Source of the DNA: Lunatibacter salilacus
GTDB taxonomy: Bacteria; Bacteroidota; Bacteroidia; Cytophagales; Cyclobacteriaceae
NCBI RefSeq assembly: GCF_009797935.1
Contig: NZ_VOLC01000003.1
Span: forward strand, 124,001-188,000
Direction of reading: 5' to 3'
DNA: 64,000 nucleotides
A program made the position numbers and the translations under genes. The notes beneath the pieces were generated by a model. The model was not told the DNA's origin. It made no database searches and saw nothing but the letters and a program-made list of their open reading frames with translations. Below are positions 16,813 to 25,242 of this stretch, one piece after another (positions within the stretch are counted from its first letter, which is position 1; every line of letters starts with the position of its first letter).

Positions 16813-19800
16813 TTAAAATCCCGCATTAATTCCCAAAGAAAAAGTTTTGGCTTGAGGTGCTGAGTAGAAGTCATTTCCCTGAAACACGTTGTCGGCTAGG
16901 TAATCCGCATTCACCTCCGGATCCCATCCTGTATAATTGGTGAATGTCAGTAAATTTTGTCCCATAAAATAAATCCGGGCACTGCTCAACTTCATTTTTT
17001 CCAGCCAGCTGTTTGGAAGGTTATATCCTATACTCAGGGTTTTCAATCGTACGTAGCTTCCGTCTGAAATATACCGGCTGCTGGCATTACACCCATTACA
17101 AGAGTTAAGCCGGGCCTGAGGAATGTTGGTAATATCGCCAGGATTTCTCCATCGGTTAAATTGGTCAGCCGTGGAGTTGTCAAACCAGTCGCCGTTTGCA
17201 GAGTAAAATCCTCCTCCTCCCTGATAAATATCATTTCCGAAAACACCCTGGAAAAGAAATGAGGCATCAATATTTTTATAGGTTATAATGTTATTGATCC
17301 CAGCAATAAATGCGGGGTTTGGATCTCCTACTATCATTCTTTGCGCTTCATCAAAATCATTGGTTGTTTCAGTTAGCGTCTCATCCAGATAATATAGGGC
17401 ATCCCCATTTGCCGGGTCTACTCCAGCATACTTTTGCCCATAAAAGGCACCGATTGATTCTCCGATAAATACACCATTTAGAAACCGGGAATTTGAAGGT
17501 GGGATGGACGTCTGATTTGGCCCAAGAGCCCGTACTCGGTTAACATTTCTAGCAAAATTCAGTGAAGTTCTCCAGGAGAAATCCTGTGAGACATAATTGG
17601 TCGAGTTTAACACAAGTTCAAAACCTGTATTCTGCATGCGTCCAATGTTTTGAAACTGAGTGATAAACCCACTGGTAGATGGAATGGGAACTTCCAATAG
17701 CAGATCGTTGGTGATTTTGTCATATACGTCAATTTCACCCGTGATTTTATCATCAAAAAGCCCAAATTCGATCCCTAAATTGAGCTGATTGGTTCGCTCC
17801 CAGGTCAAGTTTGGATTGGCTATTTGTGTGGGTTGAAGCCCAGGCTGCAAATTGTATGAGGCGGAGCCGTATAAACCATAATGTGCATAATTTCCTATTT
17901 CAGCGTTTCCAGTAGAACCATATGATCCCCTAACTTTAAGTAAACTAAGGGTATTGTTTCCCTTAAGGAACTCTTCCTCCGAAACCAACCAACCCACGGA
18001 AGCCGCTGGGAAAAAGCCATATCGTTTATTTGGACCGAACCGAGAAGAAGCGTCATACCTTCCACTAAGTGTCATAAGGTATTTATCATCCAATTTATAA
18101 TTAATTCGGGAGAAATAAGAAAGAAAGCTGAAGTTGTTTAACGTCGACTCACCCAAAACGATATTGGCAGCCGCCTGTAATTTTCTCAAATCATCCAAGG
18201 GGAACTCTTGTCCGTCCACGCGTGTGTAGTCTGTGTCAGACCGCTGAAAAGCCATACCCGCAACAGCTTCAAAGTTATGTCTTAGGGCAAAGTTTTTTGT
18301 GTAGGTGAAATAGTTGTTAGTATTGTAGTTAAATGTCCGCAACCATCTTGAACTACCAAAACCGCTCACCGCCAATCCCGAATTGGTTCTTGATCCGAAA
18401 TACCGGTCATCATTCTGATTCAACACATCCACTGCAAAATCCGATCTGAACCTCAGGTCATTATTGAATTTGTACTCTCCAAAAATACTGGTGATATTTC
18501 TGAAATTTGTGGTCAACCATTCGGCATTTTCCGAGTCGATCAAATTGTTATAATAGGTAGTTGTTGGACGGTCGTAAAGATTTCCATCTAAATCTCTGAT
18601 TGGAGTAATCGGGGCAAGAGCGACTAACTGAATTGGATTGTTAAATTGGTTGTCATCAGCTAATTTGGTAGTAGTCGTTCTGGATAGGCTGAAGTTTGCA
18701 CCTATGGTAAAATTGTCTGATACCTTATGGTCTAGATTTAATCTGCCCGATATACGCTGAAATTTATTCCTTATCATAATGCCGTCCTGCTGATCCAAGG
18801 CAGACGAGAAATAAAACCTCGTTTTTTCATCTCCACCGCTGGCTGAAAAATTCACGTTTAATACTCCAGCTCCCGGATTAAATGCTTGATCTTGCCAGTC
18901 GGTATCGGTTTCTCCTTCTCTCCAATTGCTATGCCCCGCATGTCGGGTAAGCCTATTTTCCACAAATTCCAGCTGAGATTCTTCATAGTCAGCCGGATTG
19001 TTAATGGGATCAATACCTGCGGATAAATCGACATTATATCCTGATTCCCTCATCAGCTCTACGTATTGCCCTGCGTTTAGGAATTCATTTTTACGGGTCG
19101 GGCTGCTTACACCCCGCTGAATGCCCACGTTAAATTTGGTTTTGCCAGCAGTACCGGATTTAGTAGTAATTAGCACCACTCCGTTTGAGGCCCGGGCACC
19201 ATAGATCGCTGCTGCGGAGGCATCCTTCAACACTTCAAAGGATTCTATATCAGCAAAGTTAATATCTGAAAGGGGGTTACTGTAGCCGATTGTTCCATCT
19301 GACGTCATTGGAATGCCGTCAATAACATACAATGGTTCATTCCCTCCTGATATGGAAGTAGCCCCCCGTACACGGATTTTCACTCCTTCACCCACTTTTC
19401 CGCTGGATGATTCTACAAAAACACCAGCCATTCTTCCCTGAAGTGCTTCTTGAAAAGTTGGAACCGGCACGTTTTGGATGTCTCCTCCTTTGAGTGAAGC
19501 AACATTCCCGGTTAGATCACCTTTTGTGATACTGCCATACCCTACCACGATCACCTCCCCAAGTGATCTGGCATCTACCTGTAGCGTAATGTCGAAAGTG
19601 GTCCGATCTCCCACCAAGGCTTCTTGGCTCATAAATCCGATATATGAAAACAACAGGGTCTCGGTAGGAGCCGCCTGAATGGTGAAGCTTCCGTCTATAT
19701 CTGTGATCGTGCCTCGTACTGTCCCATCAATCCGTATATTTACTCCCGGAAGGGGGAAATCATCCTCACCGGAAACAACTGTTCCCGTAATTTGTCGGTT

Positions 19801-19866
19801 TTGTGCATTGGCAGCCCATGCACAAAAAAACAACAGACCAAATAGAATTAGTAAATATTTACTCAT
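16813..19866 (-). CDS. SusC/RagA TonB-dependent outer-membrane transporter
   Basis: A 1017-residue TonB-linked porin that imports the ligand captured by SusD. In order: signal peptide (1-21, ending AANAQ), carboxypeptidase-D regulatory-like domain (about 24-105, ITGTVVSGEDDFPLPGVNIRI), the SusC linker EVIVVGYG, a plug domain (about 115-235, with GRMAGVFVESSSGKVGEG and the PLYVIDGIPM segment), then a 22-strand type beta-barrel to the C-terminus, which ends in Phe (GINAGF) as expected for BamA recognition. It lacks the N-terminal signalling extension of anti-sigma-linked versions. There is no terminator between it and susD. Confidence 0.96.
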   Translation of the reverse strand: MSKYLLILFGLLFFCAWAANAQNRQITGTVVSGEDDFPLPGVNIRIDGTVRGTITDIDGSFTIQAAPTETLLFSYIGFMSQEALVGDRTTFDITLQVDARSLGEVIVVGYGSITKGDLTGNVASLKGGDIQNVPVPTFQEALQGRMAGVFVESSSGKVGEGVKIRVRGATSISGGNEPLYVIDGIPMTSDGTIGYSNPLSDINFADIESFEVLKDASAAAIYGARASNGVVLITTKSGTAGKTKFNVGIQRGVSSPTRKNEFLNAGQYVELMRESGYNVDLSAGIDPINNPADYEESQLEFVENRLTRHAGHSNWREGETDTDWQDQAFNPGAGVLNVNFSASGGDEKTRFYFSSALDQQDGIMIRNKFQRISGRLNLDHKVSDNFTIGANFSLSRTTTTKLADDNQFNNPIQLVALAPITPIRDLDGNLYDRPTTTYYNNLIDSENAEWLTTNFRNITSIFGEYKFNNDLRFRSDFAVDVLNQNDDRYFGSRTNSGLAVSGFGSSRWLRTFNYNTNNYFTYTKNFALRHNFEAVAGMAFQRSDTDYTRVDGQEFPLDDLRKLQAAANIVLGESTLNNFSFLSYFSRINYKLDDKYLMTLSGRYDASSRFGPNKRYGFFPAASVGWLVSEEEFLKGNNTLSLLKVRGSYGSTGNAEIGNYAHYGLYGSASYNLQPGLQPTQIANPNLTWERTNQLNLGIEFGLFDDKITGEIDVYDKITNDLLLEVPIPSTSGFITQFQNIGRMQNTGFELVLNSTNYVSQDFSWRTSLNFARNVNRVRALGPNQTSIPPSNSRFLNGVFIGESIGAFYGQKYAGVDPANGDALYYLDETLTETTNDFDEAQRMIVGDPNPAFIAGINNIITYKNIDASFLFQGVFGNDIYQGGGGFYSANGDWFDNSTADQFNRWRNPGDITNIPQARLNSCNGCNASSRYISDGSYVRLKTLSIGYNLPNSWLEKMKLSSARIYFMGQNLLTFTNYTGWDPEVNADYLADNVFQGNDFYSAPQAKTFSLGINAGF

Positions 19867-20266
19867 AAGATTTTAATTGGTTAGAATGACAAATTTGATT
19901 AAATTTTAATCTTTTTTCCGAAATACAGGTCTAATATTATCTCTTGGAATACTTAATTTCACATAGAATATTATGTGTTAATTTCTAGGCAGGGGGTAGA
20001 TTTTTTGATTTTTGTTTAGGGAATTGTAGGGGTGATTGCTGTTTCGACTTTAAATTTACACCTAATTTTGGAAAAAGTAAATTTTTAAACAACTAAGGTT
20101 TTTTGACCCTGGCAAGAGTTAGAGTAAATAAAAAAACACCCCAAAACAATTGTATGGGGTGCTTTACATTTCTATGTAAGAAATTTATGTTGTCAAACTT
20201 TAATTTTAGAAAAAAAAAAAGGGGCGGAACGTTAACTTTCCTTTAGGTTGATTTTATAATAGTATT
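19867..20266. other. 400 bp gap upstream of susC
   Basis: Very AT-rich. The left part must hold the susC promoter and leader on the minus strand, but I see no clean TAnnTTTG box. The right part contains a terminator for the Fe-S carrier gene (20131-20161) and a run of A residues at about 20208-20220. No gene is supported. Confidence 0.5.
20131..20161 (-). terminator. Terminator of the A-type Fe-S carrier gene
   Basis: On the minus strand a 7 bp stem CACCCCA/TGGGGTG (20137-20143 with 20155-20161) is followed by TTTTTTTA. It lies about 105 bases past the stop of the Fe-S carrier gene and separates it from susC on the same strand. Confidence 0.8.
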
Positions 20267-20593
20267 CTATACGGAAAAACTTTCTCCACAGCCACAAGTT
20301 CGGGATGCGTTAGGATTGACAAACTGAAATCCCTTACCATTCAGCCCATCAGAAAACTCCAATACCGTTCCGGCAAGATAAAGCAGGCTTTTTCTGTCAA
20401 CGATTATTTTCACCCCCTTATCCTCAAATACCTGGTCGGTATCTGTGAGTTGTCCATCGAAGTCCAGATCATACATCAGACCGGAACATCCCCCCCCTTT
20501 GACGGATACACGGATGTTTTCTGCCTCACTCCGGTTTTCCATTTTCTTTAATTCTAATATTCTGTCCTTGGCTTTTTCTGAAACGATAATCAT
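20267..20593 (-). CDS. A-type iron-sulfur carrier (IscA/ErpA/HesB family)
   Basis: A 108-residue Fe-S cluster carrier that accepts clusters from the scaffold and delivers them to apo-enzymes. The three ligand cysteines are present: Cys36 (GGGCSG) and Cys100 and Cys102 (RTCGCGESF). The conserved FVNPNA segment precedes the C-terminal pair. It is monocistronic, divergent from the epimerase gene and followed by a terminator. Which A-type subfamily it belongs to is not clear from the sequence alone, so no symbol is given. Confidence 0.95.
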   Translation of the reverse strand: MIIVSEKAKDRILELKKMENRSEAENIRVSVKGGGCSGLMYDLDFDGQLTDTDQVFEDKGVKIIVDRKSLLYLAGTVLEFSDGLNGKGFQFVNPNASRTCGCGESFSV

Positions 20594-20762
20594 AATAGTA
20601 AACTATTTTAGCTGCTGATTGTACATGTAGCAAGTTGAAAACGGTTTCAATATAAAAATAATTCAATCTACGGGAAAGTTATTTTCAGTTTTTCTCCGAT
20701 ACGTTGTAGACCTATTTCCTTCTTTATCTTATATTCGGATAAATTGAAACAAACAAAAATAT

Positions 20763-21197
20763 ATGAAAGTAGAACATATCGGTATTGCTGTCGAGGAATT
20801 GGAGTCATCCAACCGACTATTTGAAAAATTATTGGGCTTCCCACCCTATAAGGAGGAATCGGTTGATTCCGAAGGGGTTATTACTTCTTTTTTCAAATTG
20901 GGAGATAGTAAGCTGGAATTACTGCAAGCTACCCACGCTGACAGCCCCATTGCCAAATTTTTGAATAAAAGGAAGGAAGGCATTCACCATGTCGCATTTG
21001 AAGTAGAAGATATCAGCAGTGAAATCATCCGTTTGGAGAAGGAGGGTTTCAAGTTGATCACCCCAACACCCAAAAGAGGGGCGGATAATAAATTAGTTGT
21101 ATTTTTGCATCCAGGCACCACAAATGGAGTATTGGTAGAATTGTGTCAGGAGATAAAGGAAACCACGGAAAATGACAAAGAGAACAGAAATCAGTGA
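20763..21197 (+). CDS. mce: Methylmalonyl-CoA epimerase
   Basis: Interconverts (R)- and (S)-methylmalonyl-CoA in propionate metabolism. It is a 144-residue vicinal-oxygen-chelate fold with the expected metal ligands: His5 (VEHIGIAV), a second His in GIHHVAFEVED and Glu in VLVELCQE. FLHPGTTNG is a family signature. The stop lies 26 bases inside the next gene, thiL. The mutase genes are not in the window. TATATTCG about 32 bases upstream of the start is a near match to the Bacteroidota -7 box, but I see no clear -33 element. Confidence 0.94.
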   Translation: MKVEHIGIAVEELESSNRLFEKLLGFPPYKEESVDSEGVITSFFKLGDSKLELLQATHADSPIAKFLNKRKEGIHHVAFEVEDISSEIIRLEKEGFKLITPTPKRGADNKLVVFLHPGTTNGVLVELCQEIKETTENDKENRNQ

Positions 21198-22197
21198 AAT
21201 TGGCGAATTTGGCCTTATTGAAAGATTAAGTCAACAAATAGATATCAAACATCCATCCACGGTCAAGGGAATAGGGGATGATGCTGCCGTTATATCCCAT
21301 GGGGACCTGATGCAGGTCGTTACCACGGACCTGTTGCTGGAGGGGGTTCATTTTGACTTGAGTTATTGTCCATTAAAACATCTTGGCTTTAAGGCTGTCG
21401 CTGTGAACGTAAGTGACATTGCGGCTATGAATGCCATCCCTAAACAAATAACCGTCAGCATAGCCCTCTCCAACCGCTTTCCGGTTGAGGCCGTGGAGGA
21501 ATTGTACGAGGGGATCAATATGGCAGCAACACATTACAATGTGGATGTGGTAGGCGGGGATACCACTTCTTCCAGGTCAGGGCTTGTCCTTTCTGTGACT
21601 GCTCTTGGGGAAACTTCCAAAGAACTGCTTGCCTATCGATCAGGAGCAGGGGTAAATGATATATTGTGCGCAACGGGCGATCTTGGGGCGGCACTGATAG
21701 GACTTCAGGTACTGGAAAGAGAGAAACAGGTTTTCCTGGCTAACCCGGATATGAAGCCTGATTTGGATAAGTATTCCTACATTACCGGCAGACAGCTAAG
21801 ACCGGAGGCACGCATGGATATCATCCACGAGCTAAGAGACCTTCAGGTGGTTCCTACCAGCATGATGGATATTTCTGATGGCTTGGCCTCGGAGCTTTTC
21901 CATATCTGCAAAGCCTCCGACGTCGGTGTGCTGATCTACGAAGACAAACTGCCCATTGATAAGCAAACTTATGACACGGCCGTTGAATTTGGCATCGATC
22001 CGATCACCTGCGTGCTCAATGGCGGTGAAGATTATGAATTGCTCTTTACTATCCGACAGGAAGATTTCCAAAAGTTGGAAAAGCATCCCGATGTCCATTT
22101 TATCGGACACGTAACACCTGCGTCGGAGGGGAAATTTCTGGTCACCAAGAGCGGAACGGCTGTGGAATTAAAAGCCCAGGGATGGAAACACTTTTAA
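21172..22197 (+). CDS. thiL: Thiamine-monophosphate kinase
   Basis: Phosphorylates thiamine monophosphate to thiamine diphosphate, the cofactor used, for example, by KorB in this window. At 341 residues it shows the ThiL/PurM-like pattern: GIGDDAAVI, TTDLLLEGVHFDL, VNVSDIAAMNA, GGDTTSS and MDISDGLASEL. It overlaps mce by 26 bases, which implies coupled translation, although the two functions are unrelated. It ends in a strong hairpin shared with the convergent gene. No TPP riboswitch is present upstream. Confidence 0.97.
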   Translation: MTKRTEISEIGEFGLIERLSQQIDIKHPSTVKGIGDDAAVISHGDLMQVVTTDLLLEGVHFDLSYCPLKHLGFKAVAVNVSDIAAMNAIPKQITVSIALSNRFPVEAVEELYEGINMAATHYNVDVVGGDTTSSRSGLVLSVTALGETSKELLAYRSGAGVNDILCATGDLGAALIGLQVLEREKQVFLANPDMKPDLDKYSYITGRQLRPEARMDIIHELRDLQVVPTSMMDISDGLASELFHICKASDVGVLIYEDKLPIDKQTYDTAVEFGIDPITCVLNGGEDYELLFTIRQEDFQKLEKHPDVHFIGHVTPASEGKFLVTKSGTAVELKAQGWKHF

Positions 22198-22213
22198 AAC
22201 ATAAAATCAATTA

Positions 22214-22246
22214 CCCAACGATTAGGCGTATATCCTAATCGTTGGG
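22214..22246. terminator. Convergent hairpin between thiL and a hypothetical gene
   Basis: A perfect 13 bp stem, CCCAACGATTAGG (22214-22226) with its complement at 22234-22246, and a 7-base loop. The right arm contains the last codons and stop of the minus-strand gene. There is no long T tract on either side, so it may act as an RNA end-stabiliser as well as a terminator. Confidence 0.7.
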
Positions 22247-22609
22247 GTAGGGGATAAACAGAAAGTTTGTGAATGTCTCATCAACCACGAACAGGCAACA
22301 GAACTCATCCGGGTCCTTATAGGTTTGTTGAAACCGTTCCACAGCCTCCTCTTCGATTAATTTGCGTTGGACAAATTCATCCAAATAAGTAATGTAGTAG
22401 TTCCAGTCGGTCTGCACATTCTTGCGGTCCAAAAGAAGCTGCCCGATGGGTTGGGGCACCTTGCTGATTGGAAATATGGGGTAATCGGAGAACTTTCTCG
22501 ATTTGACCTGATAGGCCGCCTCCTTTAAGGTGTCGCATACTTTTATAAAATCTGCTGTTATCGTTCCCAGATATTTACCGTTTAGCTCGGGATCATTTTC
22601 ATCTCTCAT
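22235..22609 (-). CDS. Conserved-looking hypothetical protein
   Basis: A 124-residue soluble protein with no signal peptide or membrane segment. I do not recognise a domain. It is acidic, with many aromatic residues (for example NVQTDWNYYITYLDEFV) and a C-terminal FLFIPYPND. Its ATG overlaps the rlmD stop by 4 bases (ATGA), so it is translated with rlmD. A link to RNA modification is possible from position only. The C-terminal NPND codons and stop lie within the hairpin described for 22214-22246. Confidence 0.7.
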   Translation of the reverse strand: MRDENDPELNGKYLGTITADFIKVCDTLKEAAYQVKSRKFSDYPIFPISKVPQPIGQLLLDRKNVQTDWNYYITYLDEFVQRKLIEEEAVERFQQTYKDPDEFCCLFVVDETFTNFLFIPYPND

Positions 22610-24021
22610 GCGCTAGGGGATTTTTTAGTTAGCAATACGACATTTTCTACATGGTAGGTTTGGGGAAACATATCTACAGGCTGAATGGCCGTCACGTCAT
22701 ATTTTTCAGCAAGTAGGGCAACATCCCTAGCTTGTGTTCCCGGATTGCAACTGACATAGACAATTTTAGGAGCTTCCAAATCAAGTAGCGTCTGGACTAC
22801 ATCCGCATGCATTCCTGCCCGGGGCGGATCGGTAATCACTACATCCGGGCGGGCATGTTGCTGGATAAATTCTGCTGTAAACATGTCCTTCATGTCTCCC
22901 GCATAGAACCTTGTGTTAGTCAAGCCATTAATTTCAGCATTGAGTTTGGCATCCTCAATGGCTGCTTCCACATATTCTATTCCTATCACTTCTTTGGCCT
23001 GCCTGGCTACAAAGCTGGCGATAGTACCTGTTCCCGTATACAAATCATAGACCACTTCTTCGCCAGTAAGGCCCGCAAATTCCCTAGCCACTTCATAAAG
23101 CCGTTGGGCTTGGGCAGGATTGGTTTGGTAAAATGATTTTGGTCCAATTCGGAAGCGAAGTCCTTCCATTTCTTCCTCTATATGATCCCTACCTGAGTAT
23201 GTGATTACATCCAGATCATGAAATGTCTCATTTTTCTTCAGGTTAACAACATAGAGTAAGGAAGTGATCTGAGGGAAATTTGTTTTAAGGAAGCTCATAA
23301 CCTTTTCGATAGCCTCAGCATTGTCCTCGCCGAACTGAACGATGACCATGGTCTCAGTGGTAAGCGTATTTCGGATGATGAGGTTTCTCAGAATACCCGT
23401 CTGCTTGACGATGTCATAAAAGCTGATAGCCTCTGCCAATGCAAAACTTCGCAGGCTGTTTCTAACCTCGTTGGAAATTCCTTCCTGCAAATAACAGTGT
23501 TGTATATCAACGATCTTATCGAACCTTTTCGGGACGTGAAAACCGAGTGCGCTTCGCTCAAAGGTTTCTCCACTGTCAATTTCTTCTTTTGTCAGCCATC
23601 GGTTGTTGGAAAACGTATAGTCCAGCTTGTTTCTGTAGTAGGTACTGCTGGCTGCGCCGATGATGGGTTGTACTTCAGGGATGGGCACCTTGGCGATCCG
23701 CTGAAATTGGTCGATTACCTGCTGCCGCTTATAGCTCAGCTGTAGGGGATAGGAGATGTGCTGCCATTTGCATCCCCCACATACGCCAAAATGACTGCAG
23801 AAAGGCTCCTCCCGGTCAGGGGAGTAGTGTTGAATATGAATCACATCCCCTTCCAAAAAACTGCTTCTTCCCTTAGTCACCCGGACGTCTACCACATCGC
23901 CTGGAGCAACCTGGGACACAAATACCACCTTTCCCTCATAGTGGGCAACGCATTTCCCCTCTGACGCAATCCGTTCTATAGTCAGTCCTTCAAGGACCTG
24001 ATGCTTCATTTTTCTCGACAT
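22606..24021 (-). CDS. rlmD: 23S rRNA (uracil-5-)-methyltransferase, RlmD/RumA type
   Basis: Methylates a uridine of 23S rRNA (U1939 in E. coli for RlmD) using SAM. An N-terminal TRAM-like domain (residues about 5-60) is followed by the Fe-S cysteines CSHFGVCGGC, a further Cys in QHCYLQ, and a Rossmann methyltransferase domain with DLYTGTGTIASF, DPPRAGMH and the catalytic-Cys loop VSCNPGTQARD. The ATG at 24021 (MSRKMKHQ) is chosen; a TTG at 24030 and an ATG at 24009 are alternatives. Length about 471 residues. Bacteroidota often carry more than one paralog, so the exact target base is not certain. Confidence 0.9.
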   Translation of the reverse strand: MSRKMKHQVLEGLTIERIASEGKCVAHYEGKVVFVSQVAPGDVVDVRVTKGRSSFLEGDVIHIQHYSPDREEPFCSHFGVCGGCKWQHISYPLQLSYKRQQVIDQFQRIAKVPIPEVQPIIGAASSTYYRNKLDYTFSNNRWLTKEEIDSGETFERSALGFHVPKRFDKIVDIQHCYLQEGISNEVRNSLRSFALAEAISFYDIVKQTGILRNLIIRNTLTTETMVIVQFGEDNAEAIEKVMSFLKTNFPQITSLLYVVNLKKNETFHDLDVITYSGRDHIEEEMEGLRFRIGPKSFYQTNPAQAQRLYEVAREFAGLTGEEVVYDLYTGTGTIASFVARQAKEVIGIEYVEAAIEDAKLNAEINGLTNTRFYAGDMKDMFTAEFIQQHARPDVVITDPPRAGMHADVVQTLLDLEAPKIVYVSCNPGTQARDVALLAEKYDVTAIQPVDMFPQTYHVENVVLLTKKSPSA

Positions 24022-24245
24022 AGGGTGCAAAATTAAAGAATTTAATCTAGGGGTATGCAGTAGACCTGATAATTTGTTATTTCAGTGCCAATAGAGATTT
24101 GCTACCCGGTGATCCCATTTTGATAAGATATGAGGTAGATCATCCCGAAAACAATGCCTATGAGGCGAGGATTGTGAAAAAATACAATAGGTCCATTGGA
24201 AATGTCGGTAGTAGGGAGATCAAAAAAAAATGACCACTAAAAAGT

Positions 24246-24455
24246 TTTTTTCTTTTTTCAGGATGAAGTGGACGTGCAAAAGACTTAAAACCACATAGAA
24301 ACATAGTACACATAGTAGTTCAAAGGAGAGCTACGTGTTTTTTTGGAGTTCTTTTCGTACTAATGTGGTTCTCTTTTTTAGCGCAAAGGCCGCAGAGATA
24401 TCAAAATGCTCTATGAGAATTACTGTGACTAATGTGGTTAAAAAAAGGCAACTTA
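24246..24455. repeat. CACATAG-type dispersed repeat, copy A
   Basis: Starts with TTTTTCTTTTTTCAGGATGA and contains GGACGTGCAAAAGACTTAAA, ACATAGTACACATAG and, near the end, ACTGTGACTAATGTGG. About 75 bases are nearly identical to copy B, and the tail matches copy C at 41.8 kb. No coding potential is seen. The flanks 24022-24245 hold no recognisable gene. Confidence 0.7.
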
Positions 24456-24462
24456 GAAGTTC

Positions 24463-24615
24463 TTTTTCTTTTTTCAGTATGAAGCGGACGTGCAAAAGAC
24501 TTAAAACCACATAGTAACATAGTACACATAGTTCTTTTTTAGCACAAAGGCGGGGACGGATATCAAAAACCTCTATGTGAACTACTGTGAACTATGTGGT
24601 AAATAATGACCACTA
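24463..24615. repeat. CACATAG-type dispersed repeat, copy B
   Basis: A second copy lying 8 bases after copy A in the same orientation, missing about 55 bases from the middle. It ends with CTCTATGTGAACTACTGTGA and CTATGTGGT, a pair of near-palindromic words also present in copy C. The bases 24616-24756 after it hold no recognisable gene. Confidence 0.7.
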
Positions 24616-24816
24616 AGTACTCGAAGAAGGGACAAAGAATACAGCGTTTTCTAGAAAATTCTCCCTGTTTTCTGTGTTAGCTCCTTGTAATGGTGCAGGT
24701 GATAGGTTAGCATTCCCTGAATTTTTCTTACTTTAGCTTTATACTCCATTATATTTATGAAATTGAGCATGACGCAAGCGCCACACGGAGGAATAATTAT
24801 AAATCACGCGAGATTC

Positions 24817-24840
24817 TCCCGATTCTGATCGGGACGGGCT
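24817..24840. repeat. Mini-palindrome insertion in tandem unit 1
   Basis: TCCCGAT and ATCGGGA around a short centre, followed by CGGGCT. It separates GAGATTC from ATGTGGCC, which are nearly contiguous in units 3 and 5, so it reads as a 24-base insertion. Confidence 0.7.
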
Positions 24841-24929
24841 ATGTGGCCATTAAAAAACAATTACAAACACATGAAATCGAGCATGACGAGATCGTCACAC
24901 AGTGGGATGATTATAGTTGCGAGATTCCA

Positions 24930-24950
24930 TCCCGATACTCGGGACAAGTT
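24930..24950. repeat. Mini-palindrome insertion in tandem unit 2
   Basis: TCCCGA-TAC-TCGGGA followed by CAAGTT, inserted at the same point of the unit as in unit 1 (after GAGATTCCA). Its centre and tail differ from the unit 1 copy. Confidence 0.7.
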
Positions 24951-25242
24951 ATGACCGTTAAAAATCAAATTATAAACACATGAAATCGAGCATGACGCAG
25001 GCGACGCACGGAGGGATGATTATAATTGCGAGATTCCATGTGGCCATTAAAAAACAATTATAAACACATGAAATGCCCATGAGAAAAATTCACACACAGG
25101 GGGATGATTATTTTGGGCATTCCATCTGACCGATGAAAAACAAATTATAAACAGATGAAATCGAGCATGACGCAGGCGACGCACGGAGGGATGATTATAA
25201 TTGCGAGATTCCATGTGGCCATTAAAAAACAATTATAAACAC

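Larger units (their letters stand above)
24757..25242 (+). repeat. Five tandem 87-114 bp units, each opening with ATGAAAT, ending at the SDR start codon
   Basis: Units are 24757-24870 (114 bp), 24871-24979 (109), 24980-25067 (88), 25068-25154 (87) and 25155-25242 (88). Units 3 and 5 are identical; unit 4 is the most diverged. Each ends in AATTATAAACAC or a variant, and the next unit begins at once with ATGAAAT. Units 3 and 5 hold a 27-codon ORF ending TTA TAA, then ACAC, then the next ATG. Unit 2 also reads 27 codons, unit 1 reads 23, and unit 4 stops after four. The ATG of the downstream gene (25243) occupies the position where a sixth unit would start. Translation of the mini-ORFs is unproven. 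Confidence 0.85.

Noticed and set aside
20763-22197. TPP riboswitch for the mce-thiL unit
   Set aside because: The leader before mce is short and lacks the conserved THI-box elements.
24757-25242. CRISPR array
   Set aside because: Units are contiguous with no unique spacers between short repeats, unit lengths vary from 87 to 114, and two whole units are identical. No cas genes are present.
25201-25242. N-terminal extension of the SDR from a TTG at 25201
   Set aside because: The added residues are encoded by the tandem repeat unit and the SDR fold begins at the ATG at 25243.
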